A stretch of 32,740 bases of DNA from Acinetobacter rongchengensis (lineage in GTDB: Bacteria; Pseudomonadota; Gammaproteobacteria; Pseudomonadales; Moraxellaceae). The stretch covers positions 1-32,740 of the forward strand of contig NZ_RAXT01000038.1 in assembly GCF_003611475.1 (NCBI RefSeq), given 5' to 3'. This document shows positions 1 to 8,956 of the stretch, in pieces. Position 1 is the first letter of the stretch. Each line of letters opens with the position of its first letter. Below the pieces are notes generated by a model that saw nothing but the letters and a program-made list of their open reading frames with translations, had not been told where the DNA came from and ran no database searches. The position numbers and the translations under genes were made by a program.

Positions 1-1
1 G

Positions 2-241
2 AGAAGGAGTTCTGTTGATAGCATAAATGAATCAGAGTTGTATAAGTTGATAATGGATCTTGAATTGAATATTAAAGATACTTTTATAAATAAATTGCTT
101 AACGCATATGATATCGCCAAAAAAAGTGATGATTCAAAATATCACTTAGAGAACATAATGAAAGATGTCGCAATTTATGAATATGATCATTCAAATAATT
201 TTATTAAAGATTGGCAATCATATATCCTTCGGGGACTTTGA
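2..241 (+). CDS. 3' end of an unidentified gene entering from the left
   Basis: The reading frame is open from base 2 to the TGA at 239-241, so this is the C-terminal ~79 residues of a gene whose start lies outside the window. A TTG at 38 is an internal codon rather than a convincing start, because no ribosome binding site precedes it. The protein is rich in Lys, Asn, Asp and Ile, looks helical and ends in LRGL. I do not recognise a family. Its last 24 bases overlap the end of the convergent acetyltransferase gene (218-856). The stretch is visibly more AT-rich than the housekeeping genes to its right, which may point to accessory DNA. Confidence is limited because only a fragment is visible. 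Confidence 0.5.
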   Translation, partial: RRSSVDSINESELYKLIMDLELNIKDTFINKLLNAYDIAKKSDDSKYHLENIMKDVAIYEYDHSNNFIKDWQSYILRGL

Positions 242-856
242 TTTATAGTAGCTTAGAAGTGTTTCAACATCATCCGTCTGCAACTCCTCCCGCATTTTCA
301 AAATCTGCTTTTCATCTAAATCATATAATTTAAGGGAAAGCAGTTTTTCTATCTCTTGTTCAGGAAAACGATACTTAATCACTTTAGCAGGAACACCGCC
401 GACAATCGCATAAGGCGGTACATCTTGTGTGACCACAGCACCAGTTGCGACCACAGCACCTTCGCCAAGCGTCACCCCTTGCATGATCATGGCACGACTA
501 CCAATCCAACAACCATCAGCAATCACAGTATCCCCCGCAGCTAAAAAACTGCGAGTATCAAAAGGAAAGGTTGAAATCCAATCAGGACGATGCAACTGAT
601 TTCCGCCCATCATAATTACGCATTCCGCTCCAAAACAGACAAAGTTACCGATGTAGAGTTGATCGATTGGCTTTTCAGCAGTAGAAGGCTTATCGTGCAA
701 ATAACGTACCACACAGCGTTCAAAACCTTGATCCCAATAGGCTGAATAATAAGAATAATTACCCTTAATGTGGATGTTTGGATTTTTTACCGTTTTAGCA
801 ATAAATTCAAACTCACACCAGTGTTTTACAGGGGAATTGATCAAAGGTTCAGACAT
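218..856 (-). CDS. CatB-like xenobiotic O-acetyltransferase (hexapeptide repeat)
   Basis: The 212-residue protein has the layout of type B chloramphenicol/virginiamycin acetyltransferases (XAT family), which are trimeric left-handed beta-helix enzymes using acetyl-CoA. Residues ~66-165 contain hexapeptide turns ([17 protein letters not shown], then [13 protein letters not shown] and [15 protein letters not shown]). The segment [11 protein letters not shown] around His89 matches the position of the family's catalytic His. The C-terminal [14 protein letters not shown] is the usual CoA-proximal signature. Length is typical, so the gene looks intact. It stands alone behind its own -10 element and overlaps the incoming gene on the other strand by 24 bases. 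The true acceptor cannot be told from sequence; many chromosomal CatB relatives confer no clear resistance. Confidence 0.85.
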   Translation of the reverse strand: MSEPLINSPVKHWCEFEFIAKTVKNPNIHIKGNYSYYSAYWDQGFERCVVRYLHDKPSTAEKPIDQLYIGNFVCFGAECVIMMGGNQLHRPDWISTFPFDTRSFLAAGDTVIADGCWIGSRAMIMQGVTLGEGAVVATGAVVTQDVPPYAIVGGVPAKVIKYRFPEQEIEKLLSLKLYDLDEKQILKMREELQTDDVETLLSYYKSKSPKDI

Positions 857-884
857 GGAATGGTAACGTTGCGAGGAGAGAGCA

Positions 885-913
885 ATTATAGCAAATAAAA
901 CTCATCCTTTGAA
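885..913 (-). promoter_or_regulatory. Putative promoter of the CatB-like gene
   Basis: Read on the minus strand, TATAAT (890-885) is preceded by TGC, giving an extended -10. A 17-base spacer separates it from TTCAAA (913-908), 4 of 6 to the -35 consensus. It lies about 30 bases upstream of the ATG at 856. No strong Shine-Dalgarno follows. Confidence 0.5.
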
Positions 914-962
914 AAGATGAGGGGAATGGATTGTTTAAATCTAACAATCTCTCGCTGATATT

Positions 963-1005
963 CCTCATCCCAGCCTTATCTCTTAAGGAGAGGGCTAGGG
1001 AGAGG
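963..1005. repeat. Imperfect inverted repeat (REP-like hairpin)
   Basis: The left arm (963-982, starting CCTCATCCCAGCC) and the right arm (987-1005, GGAGAGGGCTAGGGAGAGG) are imperfect reverse complements around a TTAA centre. The GC-rich palindrome stands out from the AT-rich spacer between greA and the acetyltransferase. It resembles short intergenic palindromes that recur in many gamma-proteobacterial genomes; whether it recurs in this genome cannot be seen here. Confidence 0.45.
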
Positions 1006-1020
1006 TATTTCCGAAAATAC

Positions 1021-1053
1021 AAAAACAAAAATCCCCTCAAGTAAGGGGATTTT
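1021..1053 (-). terminator. Rho-independent terminator of greA
   Basis: Perfect 10-base arms (1028-1037 and 1044-1053, AAAATCCCCT and its complement) enclose a 6-base loop. On the minus strand the stem runs into a T-rich tail. It lies 24 bases beyond the greA stop. Confidence 0.85.
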
Positions 1054-1076
1054 ACAACCGTAAATATCAGAAAAAA

Positions 1077-1553
1077 TTAGAGATATTCTACAGCCACAAT
1101 TTCATATTCCACTTCACCTTGTGGCGTTAGAATTTTCACTTCATCGCCTTCATTTTTACTCAAAAGACCACGCGCGATAGGTGAATTCACTGAAATTTTA
1201 TTCACTTTAAAGTCAGCTTCATCATCGCCAACAATTTTATAAGTCTTACGTTCTTCAGTGTCGATATTTTCAATCGTAACGGTCACACCAAAAACTACAC
1301 GACCATTTTGTTCAAGTGTTTTCACATCAATTTCTTGAGCAGCACCAAGCTTACCTTCGATATCTTGAATACGACCCTCACAGAAACCTTGTTGCTCACG
1401 AGCTGCATGGTATTCTGCATTTTCTTTTAAATCGCCATGTTCACGTGCTTCTGCGATTGCGGCAATGATACGTGGACGATCAACAGATTTAAGCTGTTGT
1501 AATTCTTTCTCTAAGGCAACCTTGCCTTCAGGAGTCATAGGATAACGTTGCAT
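1077..1553 (-). CDS. greA: Transcription elongation factor GreA
   Basis: GreA enters the RNA polymerase secondary channel and stimulates cleavage of backtracked transcripts, rescuing stalled complexes. The 158-residue length is standard. Residues 1-75 form the antiparallel coiled coil, with the tip acidic pair Asp41 and Glu44 in [11 protein letters not shown]. The rest is the FKBP-like C-terminal domain ending in the usual [13 protein letters not shown]. The ATG at 1553 is preceded by GAGGG with 7-base spacing. It follows carB on the same strand after a ~93-base gap that contains a strong terminator, so it is probably at least partly transcribed separately from carAB. Confidence 0.97.
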   Translation of the reverse strand: MQRYPMTPEGKVALEKELQQLKSVDRPRIIAAIAEAREHGDLKENAEYHAAREQQGFCEGRIQDIEGKLGAAQEIDVKTLEQNGRVVFGVTVTIENIDTEERKTYKIVGDDEADFKVNKISVNSPIARGLLSKNEGDEVKILTPQGEVEYEIVAVEYL

Positions 1554-1600
1554 TGTTGTCCCTCAATTATGTTAGTGAATAAAACACTGGTTTAGAAATA

Positions 1601-1629
1601 AAAAAAGCCCGCTACCGAGAGGTAGCGGG
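1601..1629 (-). terminator. Rho-independent terminator of carAB
   Basis: CCCGCTACC (1608-1616) and GGTAGCGGG (1621-1629) form a perfect 9-bp GC-rich stem with a GAGA loop. On the minus strand a run of six or more T (1606-1601) follows. It lies between the carB stop and the greA start. Confidence 0.92.
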
Positions 1630-1646
1630 ACTTCTCGGTAAACGAA

Positions 1647-4600
1647 TTAACCTACAGTTTGTAAATCTTGCAAACGGTATACATCCATTGGCAATTGAAT
1701 CGCTAAAGCTTGACATAAAGCATCAGCACCATTCAAGGTCGTTGTGTTATACACTTTACCTTGAAGCGCTGAACGACGAATCGAGAACGAGTCTTGTTGC
1801 GCTTGTTTGCCTTCAGTTGTATTAATAATGAGGTGAATCTCGCCATTTTTCAAGCGGTCCACGATATTAGGACGACCTTCAGTGACTTTGTTCACACGTT
1901 CACATTCAATACCCGCAGCTTTAATGACATCATAAGTACCGCCAGTTGCGATCACTTTGAAACCAAAGTCTACAAGTTGTTTGGCAATACCTACTGCACG
2001 TGGTTTGTCTGAATCACGAACAGAGATAAAGGCATGCTTCACTTCACCTTCGGTTGGAAGACCTGGTAAGCGTTCATTTGCACCTAGTACAGCTTTATAG
2101 AATGCTTCACCAAACGTTTTACCCACGCCCATCACTTCACCTGTAGATTTCATCTCAGGGCCAAGAATTGGGTCAACACCAGGGAATTTGTTGAATGGGA
2201 ATACAGCTTCTTTTACAGAGAAGTAAGTTGGGATGATTTCTTTCGTAAATCCTTGAGATTCTAAAGACTGACCCGCCATACAACGTGCTGCAACTTTCGC
2301 TAAAGACTCACCGATACATTTAGATACGAATGGTACCGTACGTGATGCACGTGGGTTCACTTCTAAAATGTAAATCTCATCGCCTTTCACTGCGAACTGT
2401 ACGTTCATCAAACCAACAACGCCAAGTTCTTTTGCCATAGCAATCGTTTGACGACGCATTTCGTCTTGGATTTCGTCAGACAGTGAATATGGAGGAATCG
2501 AACATGCTGAGTCACCTGAGTGAATACCCGCTTGTTCAATGTGCTGCATAATACCGCCAATCACAACGTCTTTACCGTCAGATACGCAGTCTACATCAAC
2601 TTCGATTGCATCATCTAAGAAACGATCAAGCAGAACAGGTGCTTCATTAGATGCTTGTACTGCATCACGTAAGTAGCGTTTAAGCTCTTCGTCATTGTAA
2701 ACGATTTCCATCGCACGACCACCAAGGACATACGAAGGGCGTACCACCAGTGGGTAACCGACTTTAGATGCTTCAGCCATACCTTCTTCAGCAGATTTTA
2801 CAATGCTGTTGTTTGGTTGACGAAGTTGTAAACGTTGAATCATTTGTTGGAAACGTTCACGGTCTTCTGCACGGTCAATCGCATCTGGTGATGTCCCGAT
2901 AATTGGTGCACCTGCTTCTTCTAAAGCACGAGCCAATTTAAGTGGAGTTTGACCGCCATACTGAACAATAATGCCTTTTGGCTTTTCAGTGCGAACGATT
3001 TCAAGTACATCTTCCAAAGTGATTGGTTCGAAGTACAAACGATCTGAAGTGTCATAGTCTGTTGAAACTGTTTCAGGGTTACAGTTCACCATGATTGTTT
3101 CGTAGCCGTCTTCACGCATTGCAAGCGCTGCGTGTACACAGCAGTAATCGAACTCGATCCCTTGACCAATACGGTTAGGACCACCACCGATCACCATGAT
3201 CTTATCTTTGGTTGAAGGGTTTGCTTCACATTCTTCATCATACGTTGAATACATATAAGCTGTATCGGATTCGAATTCAGCTGCACATGTATCAACACGT
3301 TTGTAAACTGGGTAAACGCCCAAGTTCCAACGATGCTTACGGAATTGCTTTTGTGAAATACCCATCAAATTCGCAATACGTAGATCAGATAAACCTTTGC
3401 GTTTGAATGAACGAATATTATCAGCGTTTAAATCACCAAAGCCTAAAGTTTTAATTTGTTCTTCAGTTTGGATGATGTCTTGGATTTGAATCAAGAACCA
3501 ACGGTCAATTTTAGTTGCTTCAAAAACTTCATCTAAAGAGAAACCATGGCGGAATGCATCGGCAACATACCAAATACGATCTGGGCCTGGAACTTTAAGT
3601 TCAACTAAGATTTTATCTTTAACATTCTCTGTACCAGCTTCGATTTTTTCATCAAAACCACATACACCGACTTCAAGACCACGTAGGGCTTTTTGTACAG
3701 ATTCTTGGAAGTTACGACCAATCGCCATTACTTCACCTACAGATTTCATCTGCGTTGTCAGTGTTGCATCAGCTTGAGGGAACTTCTCGAAGTTAAAACG
3801 AGGAATCTTCGTTACAACATAGTCAATTGCTGGTTCAAAAGAAGCTGGAGTGATGCCACCCGTGATGTCATTTTTCAATTCATCAAGGGTATAACCAACA
3901 GCGAGTTTTGCAGCAATTTTTGCAATTGGGAAACCAGTTGCTTTTGAAGCCAAAGCAGAAGAACGAGAAACACGTGGGTTCATCTCGATCACGACCATAC
4001 GACCAGTATTCGGGCAAATACCGAACTGAACGTTTGAACCGCCTGTTTCAACGCCAATTTCACGCAGTACAGCTAAAGACGCATTACGAAGTAATTGAAA
4101 TTCTTTATCTGTCAATGTTTGAGCAGGTGCAACAGTGATCGAGTCACCAGTGTGTACACCCATAGGATCGAAGTTTTCAATGGTACATACGATGATACAG
4201 TTGTCGTTTTTGTCACGAACAACTTCCATCTCGTATTCTTTCCAACCAATGAGTGATTCATCAATCAATAATTGTTTCGTTGGAGAAAGATCGAAACCAC
4301 GTTCACAGATTTCAATGAATTCTTGTTTGTTATACGCAATACCACCGCCTGAACCACCCATTGTAAATGATGGACGGATAATCACAGGGAAGCCGAAACG
4401 TGCTTGAATTTCTAGCGCTTGTTCCATTGACTCAGCAATATCTGCTTTTGGACATTCAAGACCAATTTTACGCATTGCTTCATCAAAGAGTTTACGGTCT
4501 TCAGCTTTTTCAATTGCTTCTTTGGTCGCACCAATCAATTCAACATTATATTTTTCTAAAATACCGTTGGCATCGAGTGCAAGCGCACAGTTTAATGCTG

Positions 4601-4880
4601 TTTGACCACCCATTGTCGGCAGAACTGCATCAGGGCGTTCTTTCTCGATGATTTGTGCAACGGTTTGCCAAGTAATCGGTTCGATATACGTCGCATCTGC
4701 CATCGCTGGGTCGGTCATAATGGTTGCTGGGTTAGAGTTCACCAAAATAACACGGTAGCCTTCTTCACGAAGCGCTTTACAAGCTTGCGCACCTGAGTAG
4801 TCAAACTCACATGCTTGACCGATGACAATCGGGCCTGCACCAATAATTAAGATACTTTTAATGTCTGTACGTTTAGCCAT
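1647..4880 (-). CDS. carB: Carbamoyl-phosphate synthase large subunit
   Basis: CarB makes carbamoyl phosphate from bicarbonate, ammonia channelled from CarA, and two ATP, supplying both arginine and pyrimidine synthesis. The 1077 residues show the internal duplication of the family. The first ATP-grasp half begins [20 protein letters not shown] and the second begins [19 protein letters not shown] near residue 560. An oligomerisation domain lies between, and a C-terminal MGS-like allosteric domain (about residues 940-1077) contains the [14 protein letters not shown] stretch. A Shine-Dalgarno AAGGAAG precedes the ATG. It starts 14 bases after the carA stop, so the two subunits are clearly co-transcribed. 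No key motif appears missing. Confidence 0.98.
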   Translation of the reverse strand: MAKRTDIKSILIIGAGPIVIGQACEFDYSGAQACKALREEGYRVILVNSNPATIMTDPAMADATYIEPITWQTVAQIIEKERPDAVLPTMGGQTALNCALALDANGILEKYNVELIGATKEAIEKAEDRKLFDEAMRKIGLECPKADIAESMEQALEIQARFGFPVIIRPSFTMGGSGGGIAYNKQEFIEICERGFDLSPTKQLLIDESLIGWKEYEMEVVRDKNDNCIIVCTIENFDPMGVHTGDSITVAPAQTLTDKEFQLLRNASLAVLREIGVETGGSNVQFGICPNTGRMVVIEMNPRVSRSSALASKATGFPIAKIAAKLAVGYTLDELKNDITGGITPASFEPAIDYVVTKIPRFNFEKFPQADATLTTQMKSVGEVMAIGRNFQESVQKALRGLEVGVCGFDEKIEAGTENVKDKILVELKVPGPDRIWYVADAFRHGFSLDEVFEATKIDRWFLIQIQDIIQTEEQIKTLGFGDLNADNIRSFKRKGLSDLRIANLMGISQKQFRKHRWNLGVYPVYKRVDTCAAEFESDTAYMYSTYDEECEANPSTKDKIMVIGGGPNRIGQGIEFDYCCVHAALAMREDGYETIMVNCNPETVSTDYDTSDRLYFEPITLEDVLEIVRTEKPKGIIVQYGGQTPLKLARALEEAGAPIIGTSPDAIDRAEDRERFQQMIQRLQLRQPNNSIVKSAEEGMAEASKVGYPLVVRPSYVLGGRAMEIVYNDEELKRYLRDAVQASNEAPVLLDRFLDDAIEVDVDCVSDGKDVVIGGIMQHIEQAGIHSGDSACSIPPYSLSDEIQDEMRRQTIAMAKELGVVGLMNVQFAVKGDEIYILEVNPRASRTVPFVSKCIGESLAKVAARCMAGQSLESQGFTKEIIPTYFSVKEAVFPFNKFPGVDPILGPEMKSTGEVMGVGKTFGEAFYKAVLGANERLPGLPTEGEVKHAFISVRDSDKPRAVGIAKQLVDFGFKVIATGGTYDVIKAAGIECERVNKVTEGRPNIVDRLKNGEIHLIINTTEGKQAQQDSFSIRRSALQGKVYNTTTLNGADALCQALAIQLPMDVYRLQDLQTVG

Positions 4881-4894
4881 GATCGCTTCCTTAA

Positions 4895-6034
4895 TTACTT
4901 CTTAGATGCTTCAATAAGTTCGATAAAATGATCGAACAATGGGGCACAGTCATGTGGACCAGGGCTTGCTTCAGGGTGACCTTGGAAGCTGAATGCAGGT
5001 TTGTCAGTACGATGGATACCTTGGTTTGTACCGTCAAACAATGAGCGATAAGTCACTTTCAAGTTTGCAGGTAAAGTACTTTCGTCGACAGCAAAGCCGT
5101 GGTTCTGAGAAGTAATCATCACTGTACCATTCTCAAGGTCTTGTACAGGATGGTTTGCGCCGTGGTGACCATGATTCATTTTCATTGTCTGAGCGCCAGA
5201 AGCGAGTGCTAAAATTTGGTGACCCAAGCAAATACCAAAAACAGGTAAATTTGTTGTTTCAACAATGGTTTTAACCGCTTCAATGGCATAGTCACATGCT
5301 GCAGGATCGCCAGGACCATTCGACAAGAATACGCCGTCTGGATTTAAAGCAAGCACTTTTTCAGCAGGAGTTTGCGCAGGAACCACTGTCAGTTTACAAC
5401 CACGGTCTGCAAGCATACGTAAGATGTTGGTTTTGACACCATAATCATATGCAACAACATGGAATTTAGTTTCAGGTTGAGAGAAACCTTGACCTAAAGC
5501 CCATGAACCTTCAGTCCATTCAAAACCTTCAGGATCGCAACATTCTTTAGCAAGGTCTAAACCAGTTAAACCACCAAAAGCACGTGCTTTTTCAATTGCT
5601 TCTTCTGCCGTAATATTTTCACCAGCAAGGATGCATCCGTTCTGAGCACCTTTGTCACGAAGAATACGGGTTAATTTTCGAGTATCGATATCTGCGATGG
5701 CAACCACATTATGTTGTTGTAAATAATCACCAAGAGATTGATTTGATCGGAAATTACTGTGTAATAACGGTAAGTCACGAATGATTAAGCCATTCGCCCA
5801 TACTTTATGAATGCGGCCAGACTCAACGTCTTCATCATTACAACCAGTATTCCCGATATGTGGGTAGGTTAAAGTTACAAGTTGCTGTGCATAACTTGGG
5901 TCTGTCAAAATTTCTTGATAACCAGTCATGGCAGTGTTAAAAACGACTTCACCAGTCGTACTTCCCGTAGCGCCGATCGATGTACCTTTAAAAACAGTAC
6001 CGTCAGCAAGGGCTAAAATGGCGGGGGTGCTCAA
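4895..6034 (-). CDS. carA: Carbamoyl-phosphate synthase small (glutaminase) subunit
   Basis: CarA hydrolyses glutamine and passes ammonia to CarB. Its 379 residues comprise the N-terminal CPSase small-chain domain and a class I glutamine amidotransferase domain. The triad is Cys269 (in FGICLGHQ), His353 and Glu355 (in [12 protein letters not shown]). The best start is a TTG at 6034-6032: AGGAG (6046-6042) lies 7 bases upstream, and the first residues [12 protein letters not shown] align with the family N-terminus. An out-of-frame ATG-GTT-TGA at 6039-6031 overlaps this start and sits only 2 bases from the same Shine-Dalgarno. A 41-codon leader frame overlaps the first ten codons of carA in another frame. 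The leader is described separately. Confidence 0.97.
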   Translation of the reverse strand: MSTPAILALADGTVFKGTSIGATGSTTGEVVFNTAMTGYQEILTDPSYAQQLVTLTYPHIGNTGCNDEDVESGRIHKVWANGLIIRDLPLLHSNFRSNQSLGDYLQQHNVVAIADIDTRKLTRILRDKGAQNGCILAGENITAEEAIEKARAFGGLTGLDLAKECCDPEGFEWTEGSWALGQGFSQPETKFHVVAYDYGVKTNILRMLADRGCKLTVVPAQTPAEKVLALNPDGVFLSNGPGDPAACDYAIEAVKTIVETTNLPVFGICLGHQILALASGAQTMKMNHGHHGANHPVQDLENGTVMITSQNHGFAVDESTLPANLKVTYRSLFDGTNQGIHRTDKPAFSFQGHPEASPGPHDCAPLFDHFIELIEASKK

Positions 6035-6128
6035 ACCATAGCTCCTGAACTAAAACCACAAAAATAGGGCTGTAAAAAAGCGAGTAGACGAAAAAAAAGG
6101 AAGGCTTATTAAATCCTACCCTCCTCAT
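6003..6128 (-). CDS. Candidate carA leader peptide (41 codons)
   Basis: An ATG at 6128, about 20 bases after the predicted transcription start, opens a 41-codon frame that ends with TGA at 6005-6003 inside the start of carA in a different frame. The peptide begins [16 protein letters not shown]. Codons 11-13 (TTT TTT TTC) are read from an eight-U run, and more Phe and U-rich codons follow. The frame runs through the 3' arm of the terminator hairpin (codons 14-17). This layout resembles the pyrBI leader of enterobacteria. No good Shine-Dalgarno precedes the ATG, which is the main weakness; there is no direct proof of translation. Confidence 0.35.
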   Translation of the reverse strand: MRRVGFNKPSFFFVYSLFYSPIFVVLVQELWFEHPRHFSPC

Positions 6129-6140
6129 GTCTGCTCGCTT
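6074..6140 (-). terminator. Large-loop terminator/attenuator hairpin in the carA leader
   Basis: On the minus strand AAGCGAGCAGAC (6140-6129) pairs with GTCTACTCGCTT (6089-6078), with one G-U wobble, and six T (6079-6074) complete an intrinsic-terminator shape. The 39-base loop contains a second, weaker stem-loop: GGTAGG (6120-6115) with CCTTCC (6104-6099), followed by T8 (6098-6091). Both structures lie between the predicted promoter and carA, so they would cut off carAB transcription unless prevented. Confidence 0.55.
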
Positions 6141-6148
6141 GTAACTTA

Positions 6149-6184
6149 ACAGCGCATTATACGCATGAATGCTGTTAAAGTCCA
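6149..6184 (-). promoter_or_regulatory. Predicted carA promoter
   Basis: On the minus strand a perfect TATAAT occupies 6161-6156. TGGACT, 18 bases upstream, matches the -35 consensus at 4 of 6 positions. Transcription would begin near 6149, giving a leader of about 115 bases before the carA TTG. Confidence 0.6.
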
Positions 6185-6351
6185 TTTTATTTATGCTGAA
6201 TAAATCAGATAAATCCCTTGCTATTTGAAATAATTTCTGTTTTTAAAAAATGTCTGAAATTTGTAAGTATTTTAGAATTGTCTGACAAATCAGAATTTAA
6301 AATTTATCTATTCACGTTATTGTTGCAGTTCACATTCCAGGGGGAATCGAA

Positions 6352-6861
6352 ATGACGACATCTACTGATAAAGATTTAGATAAAACACCAAAAGCGAAAG
6401 CAGCAGTGAAAGAAGCAGTAACTGAAGTGAAAGAGGTTGTGACAGAAACAGCTGAAAACTTAGAGAAACTAGGTAAAGAAGCACAGCAAAAGGTCACTGA
6501 AGCTGTTGCAGAAACTAAGGCTAAACTTGAAGTTGAAGCAGAGCAATTGAATGGTCAAGTTCAAGATCAAGTGCAAAACTTTAAACAAGATCTTGTACAA
6601 CGTATTGATGTAATTAAAACTCAATTTTCAACTTCACAAAAAGATTTAGTTGAATTGGCTGATTTCTTAAAAACTGAACTAAACCAACTTGTAAAAGAGT
6701 TAACTGAAGTGGGTAAAGAAATTCGTCAAGATGTTACTCAAATTTCGTCTAAGCACAAAGAGCAGTTAACTGAAACTTTAAAACGTTCTAAAGAACACAC
6801 TTTAGATGCATGGAAAAAAGTTTCTGCAAAAGTTGAAGAAAATACAACTTTAAAAAGTTAA
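6352..6861 (+). CDS. Lys/Glu-rich helical protein, unknown function
   Basis: This 169-residue soluble protein has no signal peptide and no cysteine, and consists almost wholly of charged amphipathic helix. Residues ~12-75 are a run of Ala/Val/Lys/Glu segments (for example KEAVTEVKEVVTETAENLEK) resembling the quasi-repeats of apolipoprotein- or LEA-like helices. Residues ~75-165 look like a coiled coil. A strong GGGGGAA-type Shine-Dalgarno lies just before the ATG, and a good terminator follows, so the gene looks real and monocistronic. I do not recognise a named family. A phasin-like, membrane-surface or stress-protective helix are possibilities from composition only. Confidence 0.75.
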   Translation: MTTSTDKDLDKTPKAKAAVKEAVTEVKEVVTETAENLEKLGKEAQQKVTEAVAETKAKLEVEAEQLNGQVQDQVQNFKQDLVQRIDVIKTQFSTSQKDLVELADFLKTELNQLVKELTEVGKEIRQDVTQISSKHKEQLTETLKRSKEHTLDAWKKVSAKVEENTTLKS

Positions 6862-6936
6862 GTTTTAAAATCACAACTTTTATCCACTCAACATTTGATG
6901 TTTTGTGAGATTGAACGAGTGCTGGTTTTTAGAGAA

Positions 6937-6965
6937 AGGCAAATCATGGTTGATTTGCCTTTTTT
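6937..6965 (+). terminator. Rho-independent terminator
   Basis: AGGCAAATCA (6937-6946) and TGATTTGCCT (6951-6960) form a perfect 10-bp stem with a TGGT loop, followed by T6. It ends the transcript of the helical-protein gene. Confidence 0.9.
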
Positions 6966-6997
6966 GAACACAGTATAAAGAATAAAAGTACAGACAA

Positions 6998-7024
6998 TAA
7001 AAAAGTGAGGTTATCTGCCTCACT
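6998..7024 (-). terminator. Rho-independent terminator of the yhbY/DOMON-like transcript
   Basis: AGTGAGG (7004-7010) and CCTCACT (7018-7024) enclose a 7-base loop. On the minus strand the stem is followed by a T6 run (7003-6998). Confidence 0.85.
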
Positions 7025-7053
7025 CATTTATATGTATTTTAATGTTATTACCA

Positions 7054-7593
7054 TTAAAACACATGCAACCAATCACGTTTATTATGAAAATCAGCCTGTT
7101 GCCCACTATGTTGCATAGCAAACAACTGTTGACCTTGTGTTATGTCTAAAACAGCGCTTAAACCGACGAATAAATCTGACCATTTCAACTTATTGGCTAA
7201 CATAAATTCGGTTAAATCTAAACTGACATTTAGTCCGTAATGAGTACGTTTTAACTGATTGAGTTCGATATCATCAGCCACTTTGGGTGGCATTTGTTCA
7301 GGGTAGCGATATTCTTCAAACTGATAGGCTTGCCATGCTTGGGAAGGGGAGAGATTAATCTCACGATAATAATCTTCACCTTGAACACCAATAAAAATCT
7401 CAAAACAAGTTTTTTCCCAAAGGAAATCCATACGTGGGTTGGATGCAACCATGTCTGGGTAAATAATCAACTGATTTGGATCACGCAGCCAATAACCTAC
7501 ATTTAGGGTATAAGGACTGAGTTGCTCAATTGCGCCAACTAAGGAAATACTTTGAAAGCGACGATCAAAAGCATTTAATTCATAACTTGCCAT
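7054..7593 (-). CDS. DOMON-like domain protein
   Basis: The 179-residue protein resembles the bacterial 'DOMON-like' proteins, a beta-sandwich fold related to carbohydrate- and haem-binding modules. Typical elements are the LWEKTCFEIFIG strand near residue 57, the YYREINLSPSQAWQAYQFEEYR stretch with its NLSPS motif, and a C-terminal RDWLHVF. There is no signal peptide, so it appears cytoplasmic. Its ligand is unknown. The gene starts 12 bases after the yhbY stop on the same strand and is followed by a terminator, so it is the second gene of a yhbY transcript. The family call is from motif memory. Confidence 0.75.
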   Translation of the reverse strand: MASYELNAFDRRFQSISLVGAIEQLSPYTLNVGYWLRDPNQLIIYPDMVASNPRMDFLWEKTCFEIFIGVQGEDYYREINLSPSQAWQAYQFEEYRYPEQMPPKVADDIELNQLKRTHYGLNVSLDLTEFMLANKLKWSDLFVGLSAVLDITQGQQLFAMQHSGQQADFHNKRDWLHVF

Positions 7594-7605
7594 GAAAATT
7601 CAGTC

Positions 7606-7929
7606 TTAATTTGAAAGATGAGCGTGACGAACTAAATTAGATAACTTAGGGTTTTGTTTTGGTGCTTTTTTGTAAAGCAAAACAATTTTACCAATGGTTT
7701 GAACCATTTCAGCGCCAGTGATCTCGGCGATTTCAGCCATGGTTGTAGCACGAGCTTCGCGATCTTCACCAGTCACTTTAACTTTAATCAATTCATGATC
7801 ATTTAAAGCGCGGTTTAATTCTTCAACGACACTTTCAGTCAAGCCTTTATCTCCAAGCATTACCACTGGATTTAAAGCATGCCCGATTTGACGTAAACGT
7901 TTACGTTCTTGGATAGAGAGAGTCGCCAT
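7606..7929 (-). CDS. yhbY: YhbY-type CRM-domain RNA-binding protein
   Basis: YhbY is a small single-CRM-domain protein associated with pre-50S ribosomal particles. The 107 residues start MATLSIQERKRLRQIGHALNPVVMLGDKGL and contain the conserved GxxG-type loop region and the ALNDHELIKVKV strand typical of the family, with a short basic tail after residue 90. It is divergent from rlmE, whose product methylates 23S rRNA, an arrangement shared with many gamma-proteobacteria and consistent with a common role in large-subunit maturation. The start ATG is well placed relative to the extended -10 upstream. Confidence 0.92.
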   Translation of the reverse strand: MATLSIQERKRLRQIGHALNPVVMLGDKGLTESVVEELNRALNDHELIKVKVTGEDREARATTMAEIAEITGAEMVQTIGKIVLLYKKAPKQNPKLSNLVRHAHLSN

Positions 7930-7957
7930 AAAAATAACCTAATTCTAAAAACAACCT

Positions 7958-7966
7958 AGTATAACA
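7958..7966 (-). promoter_or_regulatory. Extended -10 promoter element for yhbY
   Basis: On the minus strand TGTTATACT (7966-7958) is an extended -10 (TGn plus TATACT) about 30 bases upstream of the yhbY ATG. No good -35 is seen, as is common with extended -10 promoters. Confidence 0.45.
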
Positions 7967-8126
7967 AATGCCGTATCACTGCGCTGAAAAATCTGTAGAA
8001 ATAATCGATTAAGCTGATTCATAAAAATCATGCCAATATCTCAGCTTTAGATACAGATGCCTACTGCAAAGGGAACGTTTTTCACGTACAATCCATACTA
8101 ATTGATTCATTTGTCTTAAGAGAGTT

Positions 8127-8777
8127 ATGGCTACACGCATTACCAACCAAAAGTTATCTAAAAGTAGTCGTGCGTGGATGAGAGAGCATCTAGATGATCC
8201 TTTTGTAAAAAAGGCTCAAAAAGAGGGTTATCGAGCTCGTGCTGCATACAAGCTGCTTGAAATTCAAGAAAAATATAAAATGATTAAACCGGGTATGACC
8301 GTTGTTGACTTAGGCGCAGCACCAGGAAGTTGGTCACAAATTGCTGGAAAACTAGTCGGCGACAAAGGTTTAGTGATTGCCTCTGATATTTTAGAAATGG
8401 ACGCTTTACCCGATGTAACCTTTTTACAAGGTGACTTTCGTGAAGAAGAAGTTTTCGAAAAATTGTTAAATATTTTAAATGGACGCACTGTAGACGTTGT
8501 AATTTCGGATATGGCCCCCAATACATCAGGTAATAGGGCTGTAGATCAACCTCGCCAGATTTACTTGTGTGAATTAGCATTGGATTTTGCCAATAGGGTT
8601 TTAGGGCCAAAAGGGCAATTTTTAGTGAAAGTTTTCCAAGGTTCTGGCTTTGATGAGTTTCGAAAGCAAGTTGTGGATAGTTTTGATGTCTTAAAAACGG
8701 CAAAACCCGCTGCTTCACGTGCACGTTCCAAAGAAGTTTTTTTACTTGGACAAGGCCGTAAAAAAGTTTCGCAATAA
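8127..8777 (+). CDS. rlmE: 23S rRNA 2'-O-ribose U2552 methyltransferase RlmE
   Basis: RlmE (FtsJ/RrmJ) methylates U2552 in the A loop of 23S rRNA using S-adenosylmethionine, a late step of 50S assembly. The 216 residues show the SAM motif [13 protein letters not shown], the catalytic Asp in [11 protein letters not shown], the Lys in [10 protein letters not shown] and the Glu in [11 protein letters not shown], which complete the K-D-K-E tetrad of this family. An AGAGAG Shine-Dalgarno precedes the ATG. It is followed after ~180 bases by ftsH, the usual neighbour. A possible -10 (TACAAT, 8087-8092) lies 35 bases upstream. Confidence 0.97.
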   Translation: MATRITNQKLSKSSRAWMREHLDDPFVKKAQKEGYRARAAYKLLEIQEKYKMIKPGMTVVDLGAAPGSWSQIAGKLVGDKGLVIASDILEMDALPDVTFLQGDFREEEVFEKLLNILNGRTVDVVISDMAPNTSGNRAVDQPRQIYLCELALDFANRVLGPKGQFLVKVFQGSGFDEFRKQVVDSFDVLKTAKPAASRARSKEVFLLGQGRKKVSQ

Positions 8778-8956
8778 CTATGGGTTTTAAGGTATGTTCT
8801 TAATTGGTGATGAATTGCCAACAAAAGCTTGCCAAGTTGTTAAAAATTGTGCATTTTGTACCTTTTTAATCTTTATTGCGAAATTCATTACTCGCTTTTT
8901 GTTACGATCAAGCAAGATTGAGCCTGATCAAAATAGTTATATATGGGAATAAAGCT

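Noticed and set aside
849..1040. 63-codon minus-strand frame between greA and the acetyltransferase gene
   Set aside because: It runs through the palindrome and the greA terminator, has no family resemblance and no ribosome binding site.
3693..3947. Several 60-90 codon frames antisense to carB
   Set aside because: All are shadows of carB's coding constraint; none has a start signal or recognisable protein.
6129..6185. Upstream part of a 60-codon frame covering the carA leader
   Set aside because: Its first ATG lies at or before the predicted -35, so it would not be transcribed from that promoter; only the part from the ATG at 6128 is kept as a candidate leader peptide.
6281..6294. Small palindrome TCTGA-CAAA-TCAGA upstream of the helical-protein gene
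   Set aside because: Only five base pairs in AT-rich DNA; could be chance and has no terminator or operator context.
8284..8724. 146-codon frame antisense to rlmE
   Set aside because: It is a shadow of a well-supported gene; the translation has no domain features.
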